53,024 nucleotides of DNA, from assembly GCA_913045175.1 (NCBI GenBank), contig CAJWQG010000023.1:1-53024 (forward strand), in the 5' to 3' direction. The notes under the pieces were generated by a model. The model did no database searches, was not told the DNA's origin, and was given only the letters and a program-made list of their open reading frames with translations. Position 1 is the stretch's first letter; every line of letters begins with the position of its first letter. Made by a program: the position numbers and the translations under genes. Below, piece by piece: positions 17,086 through 26,219 of this stretch. The DNA comes from an uncultured Gammaproteobacteria bacterium. Lineage in GTDB: Bacteria > Pseudomonadota > Gammaproteobacteria > Pseudomonadales > Azotimanducaceae.

Positions 17086-17877
17086 ATGAGTGAATCGTTC
17101 TATGAATCAGTGTTCGGTGTTCGTGGCAAGATTGCGCTGTTGACAGGGGGTACCCGGGGTATTGGTCTTCTGATCGCAGAGGGTCTTGTTAAAGCAGGTG
17201 CCAAAGTCTACGTCGCATCGAGAAAGGAGGATGCGTGCCGTGAGACGGAGGCCGCGTTGTCGGCGTTTGGCGATTGCATCGCAATTCCTGCGGATATTTC
17301 TACCATAGAAGGTTGTGAAAAGCTGGCTACGGAACTCGAAGGACGTGAGCAGGCCCTGAATATTCTGGTAAACAATGCGGGTGTTACCTGGAGTGAGGAG
17401 CTTGGTCAGTTTCATGAAAAAGCCTGGGATAAGGTGGTGGACGTTGATATGAAGGCCCCGTTCTTTCTCACCCAGTCATTGCTGCCCTTGTTGCGTAATG
17501 GCGCATCCGCAGATAATCGTGGATCAATTGTTAATGTGACTTCTGTGAATGGGCTGCGTCCAACCACGTTGCACAACTATTCCTATGTCGCGGCAAAAGC
17601 TGGTCTCGGACATTTGAGTAGGCAGCTTGCACGAGACCTGAGAGACGATTACATCAACGTCAACGTGATGGCGCCTGGCTTTTTTAAATCAAAGATGACC
17701 GCGGTGTTGTTCGACACTGAGGAGAAAGAAAAAGAGATAATGGAAAGGGCAGCGATGAATCGAGCGGGTAACCTGGAGGATGCGGCAGGGTTGGTGATTT
17801 ACTTTTCGTCCAAAGCGGGCGCTTTTGTAACCGGTGAAACGATAGCCTGTGATGGGGGGTCCGTTAATACCACTTGA
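17086..17877 (+). CDS. Short-chain dehydrogenase/reductase, FabG/RhlG-like
   Basis: A 263-residue classical SDR. Cofactor motif LLTGGTRGIGLLIAEG (residues ~18-33), NNAG in NILVNNAGVTW (~92-102), catalytic Ser in IVNVTSVNGL (~145), Tyr/Lys in YSYVAAKAGLGH (~162-170), then VNVMAPGFFKSKM and a C-terminal ETIACDGGSVNTT. The overall pattern resembles RhlG/3-ketoacyl reductase-like SDRs. It would reduce a 3-keto or oxidise a hydroxy group with NADP(H). It is divergent from the CoA-transferase operon and followed on the same strand, after 75 nt, by an SRPBCC protein. Substrate unknown. Confidence 0.9.
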   Translation: MSESFYESVFGVRGKIALLTGGTRGIGLLIAEGLVKAGAKVYVASRKEDACRETEAALSAFGDCIAIPADISTIEGCEKLATELEGREQALNILVNNAGVTWSEELGQFHEKAWDKVVDVDMKAPFFLTQSLLPLLRNGASADNRGSIVNVTSVNGLRPTTLHNYSYVAAKAGLGHLSRQLARDLRDDYINVNVMAPGFFKSKMTAVLFDTEEKEKEIMERAAMNRAGNLEDAAGLVIYFSSKAGAFVTGETIACDGGSVNTT

Positions 17878-17952
17878 TCTTGATCAAAGCGCCCATCCTG
17901 TCGATCGCCTATGCTCGCTTTGTTTTTACACACATAGATAGGAAGACATTGG

Positions 17953-18447
17953 GTGACAGAATTCAACGAGCAACTTGGTCCCATCGTTAAGAATGAGGAC
18001 CGTTATACCGCTACCCCGACCCGGACTATTGACCATGACGTGGACAGCGTTTGGGCAATGCTTACCGACCCAGCCCATATCGTCGACTGGTTGGCGCCCG
18101 GAACAATAGAACTGAAACTCGGTGGTTCCGCCAAGCTGGATTTTAAGGACAGCGGTATCGTCATAGACAGCGAGGTCTCGGTGTTCGATCCCCCTCGGTT
18201 ATTGGAGTATTCATGGAGTAGTCTGGGAGAGCCGCTCAGACCACTACGATTCGAGATCGAGCCAGATGGCGAAGGGTCGAAATTGACCTTAACTTTGACT
18301 GTCCCGGCAGAAGAAAATGTCGCACGTTCTTGTGCGGGATTTGAAGCCCGCCTGATGATGTTGCTTGCGGCAATAGAAGGAGTGCCGATTAAGTTGCCCT
18401 TTGAAAGGTTTGTCTCGACCAAGGAATCCTACGAGCAAATGGTTTGA
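17953..18447 (+). CDS. SRPBCC (START/Bet v1-like) domain protein
   Basis: A 164-residue protein with the AHSA1-type SRPBCC fold: TRTIDHDVDSVWAMLTDPAHIVDWL near the N-terminus, a glycine-rich strand LKLGGSAKLDF, and PPRLLEYSWSS in the middle. This fold forms a deep hydrophobic pocket, here probably for a lipid or aromatic ligand. The start is GTG at 17953, supported by AGGAAG 7 nt upstream. The preceding gap is 75 bp and contains an AAAGCG/CGCTTT inverted repeat followed by GTTTTT that might be a weak terminator for the SDR. The gene ends 28 nt from the convergent hydroxyacid dehydrogenase. No enzymatic residue is evident. Confidence 0.8.
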   Translation: MTEFNEQLGPIVKNEDRYTATPTRTIDHDVDSVWAMLTDPAHIVDWLAPGTIELKLGGSAKLDFKDSGIVIDSEVSVFDPPRLLEYSWSSLGEPLRPLRFEIEPDGEGSKLTLTLTVPAEENVARSCAGFEARLMMLLAAIEGVPIKLPFERFVSTKESYEQMV

Positions 18448-18475
18448 TTAGTTCTCGTCCCGAAACCCAACCTGG

Positions 18476-19441
18476 CTAGTAACCCAGGTGCTTGTCGACC
18501 GCGCCCTCCAGGGGTTCATCGGCCAGAAAGCGCTGTAGATTTCTGATAAACCTTTCCATGTTCCGCTCTGCGCGGAACTGGCTGGCACCAGCCGTGTGTG
18601 GCGTCATCACGACATTGGACATTGACCAGAGTGGTGAGTCTGCTGGCAATGGCTCCCTTGGCGCAACATCGAGGGCTGCGCCCCTTATCTGATCTGTCTG
18701 CAGAGCGGTAACCAGTGCATCTTCTTCCATTACTTCGCCCCGGGTGACGTTGACCAGAAACGCACTGTCTTTCATTTTTCTGAATGCGTCGGCGTCAAAT
18801 ACATTGCGCGTTTCATTGGTAAGAGGACAACAAATACTGAGCACGTCTGATGCGGCCAATAGATCAGAGAATCGACTGCTATCCCATGCCTCATCTACAC
18901 CATTACCTAGTTCGACGGGATCACGGTCCAGAGCAATACAGTTCATGCCAAATGCGACCCCTCGCTTTGCCATGGCGCGACCCGTGCCTCCAAAACCAAA
19001 GATACCGAGGGTCAATCCAGTCAGCTCGATCTCCTGATAACGCATCTCTGGTCTGTGGTTCCAACCGTCTGCGCCATGTCGAAGTGCCGTAGCCAGTTGG
19101 CGTGTGAGCATCAGCAGGAGCCCGAAGGCGTGATCAGCGAGATGTTCCCCAACGAGACCTTTTTCGCTGGTGAGAACCACATCGCTTTCGACGAACTCGG
19201 GATAAAAGAATATGTCCACACCGGCGGAAATCGATTGCACCCAGCGTAACTTTCGGGTCGCCTGAAACAGTGGTTTAGGAACAAACCCGAGAATGACCTC
19301 TGCATCCTCAACATGGTTGATGGCATCTTCAGCATCAGACACCACAATTTGGGCATTGTGTCCTGCAACTTCCTGGATGCGGGCCAGATCGTCATTTGTC
19401 ACTTCTCGCAGCGTGAGCCCTGGAATGATTACGATTTTCAC
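18476..19441 (-). CDS. D-2-hydroxyacid dehydrogenase, NAD-binding
   Basis: A 321-residue member of the D-isomer-specific 2-hydroxyacid dehydrogenases. The Rossmann motif is LGIFGFGGTGRAMA (~146-160), followed by an acidic LDRD end of strand 2 that favours NAD. Catalytic residues are visible as Arg in NVTRGEVM, the Glu in the DVAPREPLP segment, and His in MTPHTAGAS. It interconverts a 2-hydroxy and a 2-keto acid in the cytoplasm. The start is GTG at 19441 because a near-perfect GGAGGAGGT lies just upstream; the longer frame to 19510 lacks a site. It is divergent from the amidohydrolase gene, with 156 bp between. Actual substrate (glyoxylate, hydroxypyruvate or a larger acid) cannot be decided. 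Confidence 0.9.
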   Translation of the reverse strand: MKIVIIPGLTLREVTNDDLARIQEVAGHNAQIVVSDAEDAINHVEDAEVILGFVPKPLFQATRKLRWVQSISAGVDIFFYPEFVESDVVLTSEKGLVGEHLADHAFGLLLMLTRQLATALRHGADGWNHRPEMRYQEIELTGLTLGIFGFGGTGRAMAKRGVAFGMNCIALDRDPVELGNGVDEAWDSSRFSDLLAASDVLSICCPLTNETRNVFDADAFRKMKDSAFLVNVTRGEVMEEDALVTALQTDQIRGAALDVAPREPLPADSPLWSMSNVVMTPHTAGASQFRAERNMERFIRNLQRFLADEPLEGAVDKHLGY

Positions 19442-19597
19442 TGTACCTCCTCCGTGGTTTCCCCTATCAAACAAGACCTCTATTGAATTCTTATGCCAGG
19501 AAATAATCAACTCGGCAGTAGCTGCTTGAAAGATTGGGTAAATGGGAATAGTTTGGGCTTCTAGCTCTTAAATCTTTTTGGGGGAAAGGAGACCGCT

Positions 19598-20719
19598 ATG
19601 CGCAACGGATTTCGTATCGTTGATACCGACTGCCATCATATAGAACCACCTGAGATGTGGGCCGAATACATTGATCCCGCTTTCGCCGACCAGGCCCCGG
19701 CACCCGGTGACATGGGTGGGGGAAAGACGGGGATGTTGGTCGAAGGTGAGCCTATCGCCAAACAGGATGGTAACTATCCCATGGATTCGGAGGAGTTTCT
19801 GGATGCAGTCCATGAAGGCATGCAGAAATTCCAAAGTTCCAGGGATCAGGGATTCGATGTAACGTCGCGTCTTTCTGATATGGAAGAAGAAGGCGTTGAT
19901 GCCCAGGTGATTTATCCTACGGTAGGTGGTCAGCTACTCGGTAAACCTTTCAGGGATCTGGACTTGCTGTCTGCGTGTTGTCGCGCTTACAACGATTGGA
20001 GTCTTGAGTATTGCGGCGCGGCGCCACATCAGCTGTTAATGGCGGCGATGCTGCCGATTCAATCCTGCGAACATGCGATCGCGGAGGCCAGACGCACCAG
20101 CGAAAAAGGAGCGGCATGTTTTTATGTTCGACCTAATCCGGTAGAAGGCCGCAATTTTTACCACGAGGATCTGGATCCCTTGTGGGCGGCGTTGGAGGAA
20201 ATCGGTAAGCCCGTCTGTATTCACGATTCTGGCTCACCGTATCTACCTTCTTTTGGGGATCGGATGCACACTCATACGGCGGGTCACATTGTCGCGCATC
20301 CCTTTGAAGCCATGGTGGCGATGATGTCGCTAATCTGGTTTGGAGTGGTCGAGAAATACCCGAAACTCAAGATTGTGCATGTGGAAGCAGATGCAGGCTG
20401 GCTTCCCTATTGGTTGCAGCGCATGGAACAACATTTTGATTTTTCCGGTAGTGCCGAGCACCCTTTGCTGAAAAGGCGCCCCACGGAGTACTTTAAGTCA
20501 AACTTTCTGGTCGCCTGTCGTGGTGATGAAATGACGTTGCCTGCTGCGGTTGAGTTGGTGGGTGATGACTACATTACTTTCAACACTGACTATCCTCATG
20601 CGGACGGTACCTGGCCATCAGGTTTCGCATCGCTAGAGAATCAACCTATTGGTGAGGATAGTATTCGTAAAATTTTCTGGGACAACGCTGCGAGAATGTT
20701 TGAGTTGTCTGCGCCATAA
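19598..20719 (+). CDS. Amidohydrolase family protein (Amidohydrolase_2)
   Basis: A 373-residue TIM-barrel hydrolase or decarboxylase of the ACMSD/gamma-resorcylate decarboxylase group. The N-terminal metal site is VDTDCHHIEPPEMW; other conserved parts are CIHDSG (~208), a KIVHVEADAGWLPYWLQRME stretch (~257-277) and the C-terminal FNTDYPHADGTWP with the metal-ligand Asp (~330). The motif begins D-x-D-x-H rather than the simple H-x-H, as in many members of this branch. It may hydrolyse or decarboxylate a ring-derived intermediate. The start has GGGGGAAAGGAG just upstream. It is followed after 8 nt by a convergent pseudogene. Its functional link to nearby catabolic genes is inferred from neighbourhood. 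Confidence 0.88.
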   Translation: MRNGFRIVDTDCHHIEPPEMWAEYIDPAFADQAPAPGDMGGGKTGMLVEGEPIAKQDGNYPMDSEEFLDAVHEGMQKFQSSRDQGFDVTSRLSDMEEEGVDAQVIYPTVGGQLLGKPFRDLDLLSACCRAYNDWSLEYCGAAPHQLLMAAMLPIQSCEHAIAEARRTSEKGAACFYVRPNPVEGRNFYHEDLDPLWAALEEIGKPVCIHDSGSPYLPSFGDRMHTHTAGHIVAHPFEAMVAMMSLIWFGVVEKYPKLKIVHVEADAGWLPYWLQRMEQHFDFSGSAEHPLLKRRPTEYFKSNFLVACRGDEMTLPAAVELVGDDYITFNTDYPHADGTWPSGFASLENQPIGEDSIRKIFWDNAARMFELSAP

Positions 20720-20727
20720 CTATAGCG

Positions 20728-21935
20728 TTAGCTCAAGTGCTCCAGATCTGTATCCTGTAGTCCAAGAAAGATTGGTTCAGAGTTTTCCCGGTAAATATTG
20801 ATCTTAGCGTTATACGCATATCGGGTGAGTCCGTGTTTGTCGGTTATTTGGTATTTATTCACGGTAAATTTCCTATCCTCCCTGATCCCCGTGAGATAGC
20901 AGCGAATGGCATCGACGGGTTCGCCTGAAAGCTCCAGCCCTTCAAGGCTTGATAATGTTTCCTGTGTTAGTTCGATAAAGTGAACAGCACTCACTCTTTC
21001 AATTTCACCTGTGCGTTCATTCGTCATTGGCGCTTGAAAGTCACCAACCAGGACCTGACCAGGTTTGGTTTGGTCTACCATACGGGCGAGCTCAATGGTT
21101 ACATCGCCAACGATGAAGTATGCGCTGGTGGGATTGAGTCCCTCAGCCTGATATAACTCGTAGTGGCTACCAACGTGAAAGGCCGCTCCCAATTCAGGCG
21201 TTACGTTACCGCTCGACTTGGATCTTGCTATCGCATTGTCTGCCAATGCCAAATGCATAAAGTGGTACAGATTAATATTTGCTTCAACACTGTTATCTCT
21301 GTTCCAGACGTAAAAACCATCACCTGTGGTGGATCGAGCGAAGCTGATATCCTTTTCTTTTGTCAGCATCTTGGCATGAGCGGAGTTGAGCGAATAAGAT
21401 AAACTGTTGAGTTGCGCTACCTGTTCCAGTGGTGAATACAGGGAAAACCGGACAACGTCGAAAAGAGCGACCGCCTGATCTTCTATGTAGTTAGTACCAA
21501 ATCTCTTAACGATTTCGTTGGTTAGAATGCCAGGTAATCGCCAGGCTCGGCCACCGATACTGATATTGCTTGTTGGGTATCTGAGGCGTTCTGCAGTTTG
21601 CTCCAACGCTTCCAGACTGACCTGTTTGTCACCGGTTAGCAGATCGCGAATGAATTCCTGATGTTTCTCAGAGGACTCCGGCGAATTTCTGCTTCCGCTA
21701 TCATATATTGCGGTACAACCAGTATTTGAATGCTGTCTTCCAGCTGGGACCACTGGAGGATTACGTTTCTACCAAGGTTCCAGTAGTCACGCAGTTGGTC
21801 TTCCAGCGCAGCGACATCCTTTTCGCTTCTTCCCAGCCAGTCCTGACTTTTAAACCACTCCGTCAGATCCAGATTGGCTGTTTCGTTCAGCCGTCTAATC
21901 GTCTCAGACAGGCCTGTTTCCTTATTAGTAGCCAG
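20728..21935 (-). pseudogene. Class III adenylate/guanylate cyclase-like protein, frameshifted near 21671-21683
   Basis: The downstream ~325 codons include DQAVALFDVVRFSL, a TTGDGFYVWNRD segment like the metal-binding GDG of class III cyclases, and SAYFIVGDVTIELARMVDQT followed by PGQVLVGDF, like the helix/strand that follows in cyclase domains. This is a cyclase-like domain, but some catalytic residues may be altered. Reading upstream, the frame changes around 21671-21683: a second frame gives a helical N-terminal domain (TGLSETIRRLNETANLDLTE... SIQILVVPQYMIAEAEIRRS) of ~85 codons. A single-base indel joins both parts. No credible start is seen before a TGA at 21936-21938, so the 5' end may be broken as well. 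It would have been a sensory cyclase-like protein of about 400 residues or more. Confidence 0.6.
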
Positions 21936-22108
21936 TCACACCGGATTCTGTGATCCGCTTGATCCATGGAACTTACGGAAATTACAGAGTTACACCGAAA
22001 ATTCAACCCAAAGGCGACCAGTGTAGCCGTCTGGATATGCTTGCCCTGACTCCGGAAAACCACCTCGCTTGCAGGCACTGTGATACTGGTATGGTAGTCT
22101 GTTAAACC

Positions 22109-22429
22109 ATGGAGATTACCGATAATCTTGAAAGAATGCTCGCATCTGGGCGCGACGATCCTATGCTGCGATTCGGCCTGGGTAGTGGTTACTTCAATGA
22201 GAAAGAATTCGCGCGCGCGATTCCTCATTTGGAATCCTGTATTGAGCAAGATCCGGACTACTCCGCAGCATACAAACTACTGGGCAGATCGTTGCTCGAG
22301 GAAGGGGAATTGACCGCCGCGCGTGATGTCTTTGAGCAAGGGCTAGCCATAGCAATTGCACAGCGTGATAAACAGGCGGAGCGAGAGATTAATTCGTTCT
22401 TGAATAAGATCCGTCGGCTGGGTTCCTAG
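22109..22429 (+). CDS. Small tetratricopeptide repeat protein
   Basis: A 106-residue soluble protein composed essentially of two to three TPR-like helix pairs: RFGLGSGYFNEKEFARAIPH and AAYKLLGRSLLEEGELTAAR are typical A-helix/B-helix spacings (W/L-x-x-x-G-x-x-x followed by A). Small TPR proteins of this type are common in gammaproteobacteria and serve as protein-binding scaffolds; partner unknown. No signal peptide. The upstream ribosome binding site is weak. It is divergent from the cyclase-like pseudogene, whose first codons lie ~170 nt upstream. Confidence 0.75.
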   Translation: MEITDNLERMLASGRDDPMLRFGLGSGYFNEKEFARAIPHLESCIEQDPDYSAAYKLLGRSLLEEGELTAARDVFEQGLAIAIAQRDKQAEREINSFLNKIRRLGS

Positions 22430-22572
22430 CCTTACAAGACGGTTACAAGATCTGCATTGGACGCGGCGTTGCCCATGGTATATTGAATCGAGCGCACCTT
22501 GATGGTGCGGCATGATCAAACCAGGAATACCAATTACTTAATTTGGAAAGAACATAATAAGAAAGGCCGATC

Positions 22573-24395
22573 ATGAGAATACTCCTCTTTATCTTGCTCC
22601 TGATTATTGTGCTGATCGCAGGATCAGTCTTTATCGTTATTAGTTACCTTTCTCCCGAAGAACTCCCTCCAAGAATTCCGGCGCCAAGTTCAGTCAGAAC
22701 CATCAGCGCAGGAGACATTATCGGGATTCAGAGGGGCCGGATTCACATGCATGGTTGGGTATTCCCTATGCGGAACCGCCGGTCAATGATCTTCGCTGGA
22801 AAGCGCCCAGACCTGCGCGTCCTTGGACTTCTCGTCGTGAAACGCTTGAGTTTGGAAGCCAGTGTACTCAGTTACCGGTTCAAGCAACTGCGACAGATTT
22901 ACCCATTGGCAGTGAGGACTGTCTATCTATCAACGTATGGGCACCCAGTTACCATCCTGACTTCGTGCCGACGGGCAATGATCGCAGGCCGGTGATGGTA
23001 TGGATACGCGGTGGCGGCAATGTGATGGGTGGCACCAATGACCCGATAGATGATGGAGCGCTGTTTGCAGGTGAGTACCAGTTGGCGCGAGTGTCGTTTA
23101 ATTATCGGCTGGGACCAATGGGTTGGTTTCGTCACGATGTGCTTCGTGAATAAGGCGGTTTTGCAGAAGATGCGTCAGGTAACTACGGCACGCTGGACCA
23201 GATTATGGCGTTGCGTTGGGTACGACGTAACATCAGCGTCTTTGGTGGTGATCCGAACAACGTAACTATATTGGGCAACTCTGCGGGTGGGGGCGGAGTG
23301 TTATCGCTTTTGGCGTCACCTCTGGCGCAGGGTCTATTTCATAGAGCAATTGTTCAGGGCGGCGTGTTTCGCATGACCGATGTGAGCACCGCAGAAAACC
23401 TTCTCGACGATGCGATTCCTGGCGACCCCTTTAGTAGTGGCGAAGTCATTGTGAAGTTGATGCGTAGGGATGGATTTGCTGAAGATCGGCAGACGGCTAA
23501 AGAGCGCCTGCGAACGATGAACAAGCAGGATCTGGCGAGGTACCTGCGAAGTAAGACCCCAGCTGAGCTGTTCTGGGCCTATTATCTTGGTTATGACCTG
23601 CATCCCTTTGACTTGCTGCAGGTACCAAAGGTGTTTGGTGGCGGATATGTGTTACCAGGCATTACTGATCCCCAGCAAATATTTTCCGATGTCGCAAACT
23701 ATAACGAAGTGCCTATTATTCTGGGTGCAAATCGTGACGAGGTCAGACTCTTTATGATGGCCAATACGGAATTGGTAGATACGCGGTTTGGGTTGCCTGT
23801 CGGCATAAAGAACATTGATACATATGAACGTTATGGAGGATATGGGGCAGAGGCTTTTACCTATGCCATGGTAGATGATTTGGCTGGCATCCTGCGAAGC
23901 GCTCAGGGCAGGACCGTATGGGCCTACCGGTTTGATGTGGATGATCTGCGAAACCTTGTGGTGGTCGATCTAAAGCGATTGATGGGTGCAGCGCATGGTG
24001 TGGATAAGCCCTTCTCATTCGGAAATTTTCCGAGACCAAACAGAGTAATGTTCCCTCCCTCGATGCAGGAGGAATTCGACCTCGTTTCTACCAGCATGAT
24101 GTCCTATTGGGCTAGCTTCGCCTACAACGGTGAGCCTGGAACGGGGCATACAGAGGAAGAGATCTTATGGACCCCGTGGGGAGACGAGGGAAATACAAGA
24201 ATTGTCTTTGATATCGAAGATGACGGTGGCGTTAGGATGGTGCCGGATCGCTATAGTATTAGTGATACCAAGAAACGGTTTCTTGAGGACCAACAGCTAC
24301 CGGCAGCACAAAAATGCGAGATGTACCCTCAGTTGTTCTGGTTTTCGTCCAGCACCGGGGATCTTTGGGACTTGGGTTGCGACTCACCTCTGTAA
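22573..24395 (+). pseudogene. Type B carboxylesterase with a frameshift and an in-frame TAA
   Basis: The gene starts with an N-terminal membrane anchor (ILLFILLLIIVLIAGSVFIV). At about 22725-22731 the frame slips: the family motif HAWLGIPYAEPPVNDLRWK continues in the -1 frame, as if one T were lost after GGGAT. This frame reads EDCLSINVWAP and RGGGNVMGG (oxyanion hole), then hits TAA at 23151-23153 and continues unchanged with GNYGTLDQIMALRWVRRNI and the nucleophile elbow FGGDPNNVTILGNSAGGGG, to 24395. Catalytic His/Glu regions appear downstream. A full protein would be ~607 residues. Two independent lesions make true pseudogenisation more likely than a single error. The end overlaps the convergent TPR gene by 12 nt. 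Confidence 0.85.
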
Positions 24396-25484
24396 CCCTC
24401 GCTCGGCATCTTCAATTACTGCCGAGCTCACATAGTCGCGTTTGCTGATCTCAATGATCTGCTGGTAGGCGCTGACCGCGGTGGTTCGATCACCATTAAG
24501 GTCCGCCAGTTGCCCTTGAGTCAGTAGTAGCGAATGCCATCCCCAGGGTGGAAGTCCTTTCGCTCGCTCGGTGTCTATTCTGAGAAATGATTTTGATGCC
24601 AGCTCATACTGATTTAACGCAAGGTGTGCGCGCGAAATCCAAAGGCGGACCAGGTCGCTCGCGATTTCATCGTCGGAGTCGCGAAGGAAACTATTACCAG
24701 CGGCAATCGTTTCGTGATTCAGCTGCTGCGAGAGCAGTAACGAAATGTATCGCAGCCGAAATCGCTGGTTTCCCGGGTAAGTGTCGGAAAGCTCCTGCAG
24801 CATGCTGGTTGCCTTCTGATTCTGGGCGGGGCCCTCACCGGCCAAAAGGTCTGCATAGATATATTTCGCGACATCGCTGAAGGGTCCACCGTATAACACG
24901 ACCTGTTCGAGATACGGAAAACTTTTGTCCGCGTTTCCTCGAGGTATAAACCAGAGAAACCATGACATAAGTTTTAGAAATGGTGGCAGGTTGTCTGCGT
25001 AGTAGTATGCGACGCCCAGGTGCATTTTCGCTTCGACGAGGGTTGGTTTAATCGCCAGGGTTTTTTCCAACTGCTTAATGGCAAGATTGCCGTGTCGCCC
25101 TGATGGATAGTATTCACCTCGCATCGCTGACAAATATGACATTGTCAGATGGGTCTGACCACAGTTGTAGTAAGCACTATGGTCTCTTGGGTTATTAGCA
25201 ATTACACGTTCGCAGATGGCTAGCGCTGCGTCAGCATCCTTTCGGATTTGCAGATCGTACTGCGTATTCCTTGGATCCCAGGTTAGTTTCGTGAGAAGTG
25301 TGTTGAGATTAAATACATGGCCAATAGCGTCATCTGGGTATTCAGTGATTAATCGTTGATAGATGACTTCAGCTCCAGCATGGTCGCCGTGCAGACGCAT
25401 CTTATTCCCTGCAATTTGCAGCTCGAGTGGATCTGGTTTCGCCAGAGCCAGGCTTGATACCAGAAGGAGTAATAGTGCTTTCAT
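24384..25484 (-). CDS. Secreted TPR-repeat protein of unknown function
   Basis: A 366-residue protein with a short signal peptide (MKALLLLLVSSLALAKPDPLE), hence periplasmic. The mature part is built of TPR-like repeats: AGAEVIYQRLITEYPDDAIGH, HSAYYNCGQTHLTMSYLSA, ATSMLQELSDTYPGNQRFR and AVSAYQQIIEISKRDY at roughly residues 30-365. A WFLWFIPRGN stretch near residue 180 is unusual for a TPR and may contact the membrane. The start at 25484 gives a proper signal peptide; the frame extends further upstream into the phosphatase gene without support. It follows that gene after 28 nt, so the two are likely co-transcribed. Function not recognised. Confidence 0.8.
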   Translation of the reverse strand: MKALLLLLVSSLALAKPDPLELQIAGNKMRLHGDHAGAEVIYQRLITEYPDDAIGHVFNLNTLLTKLTWDPRNTQYDLQIRKDADAALAICERVIANNPRDHSAYYNCGQTHLTMSYLSAMRGEYYPSGRHGNLAIKQLEKTLAIKPTLVEAKMHLGVAYYYADNLPPFLKLMSWFLWFIPRGNADKSFPYLEQVVLYGGPFSDVAKYIYADLLAGEGPAQNQKATSMLQELSDTYPGNQRFRLRYISLLLSQQLNHETIAAGNSFLRDSDDEIASDLVRLWISRAHLALNQYELASKSFLRIDTERAKGLPPWGWHSLLLTQGQLADLNGDRTTAVSAYQQIIEISKRDYVSSAVIEDAERGLQR

Positions 25485-25512
25485 GCTGAAAAACAGACCT
25501 GAGCGACGACCT

Positions 25513-26136
25513 CTAGCTTTCAACCTGATGTCCGGCAATAGGACCTTTGCCTCTAACGAAATGAGACACTTCAATATTGTTGTTATCGAGAGACAATTTG
25601 AATACAACGTCGTTCGGTTGTCCAAGATCCAGCGTGCTTCGCTCATCGAACTCCAGCAGCATTGAAACCATGATCTTGCCAATCATGCCGTGAGATACAA
25701 TGGCAATAGTGTTTGCGGGATGTGCAAGAATCTCATCAAGAAATGGTCGCGCCCGTTCCATCATGTCAGGAACGTTTTCGCAGTTTGGGCCTCGGTAGTT
25801 AAATCTGTCTGCCTGATAGGCCTGCCACTCTTCCGACCACTTTTTTCGAACTTCGTCGTACAGATAACCACTCCAGTCGCCGCAATCCCATTCTTTGATG
25901 CGTTCGTCAAAAGTGATGGGTAGTTCAAGATGTCGGTTTATTATCTCCGCCGTCTGTCGGGTCCTGTCCAGGGGTGAGGCGAATAGTGCTTCGATATTCA
26001 GATCTGATAGAAGCTGACCGTTGATTTCGGCCTGAGCCCTGCCTAGTTTGTTGAGATCGGAGTTCCATTGACCCTGGACACGATGAGCGGCGTTCCACTC
26101 GGTCTGACCATGACGTACGAAATAAAGCTGCTTCAC
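25513..26136 (-). CDS. Histidine phosphatase family protein (phosphoglycerate mutase-like)
   Basis: 207 residues with the phosphohistidine motif LYFVRHGQTEWN (catalytic His ~9) at the N-terminus, the conserved FASPLDRTRQTAEII (second Arg), DERIKEWDCGDWSG (catalytic acid region) and IAIVSHGMIGK (second His, ~150). This is the cofactor-independent, phosphatase-like branch of the dPGM superfamily; substrates range from sugar phosphates to nucleotide or cobalamin precursors and cannot be told from sequence. Cytoplasmic. It is divergent from the S41 peptidase gene and followed by the secreted TPR gene on the same strand. Confidence 0.9.
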   Translation of the reverse strand: MKQLYFVRHGQTEWNAAHRVQGQWNSDLNKLGRAQAEINGQLLSDLNIEALFASPLDRTRQTAEIINRHLELPITFDERIKEWDCGDWSGYLYDEVRKKWSEEWQAYQADRFNYRGPNCENVPDMMERARPFLDEILAHPANTIAIVSHGMIGKIMVSMLLEFDERSTLDLGQPNDVVFKLSLDNNNIEVSHFVRGKGPIAGHQVES

Positions 26137-26219
26137 CAGAGACCTTGCTATAATTTTTGGGTAGAACCGTCTGGCTCATTCGCAGCACTATATCAAAAGA
26201 CGATCAGAATTGGCGTGTC

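Noticed and set aside
17878-17952. Rho-independent terminator after the SDR
   Set aside because: The AAAGCG/CGCTTT pair has a long loop and only a short T tract; too weak to call as a feature.
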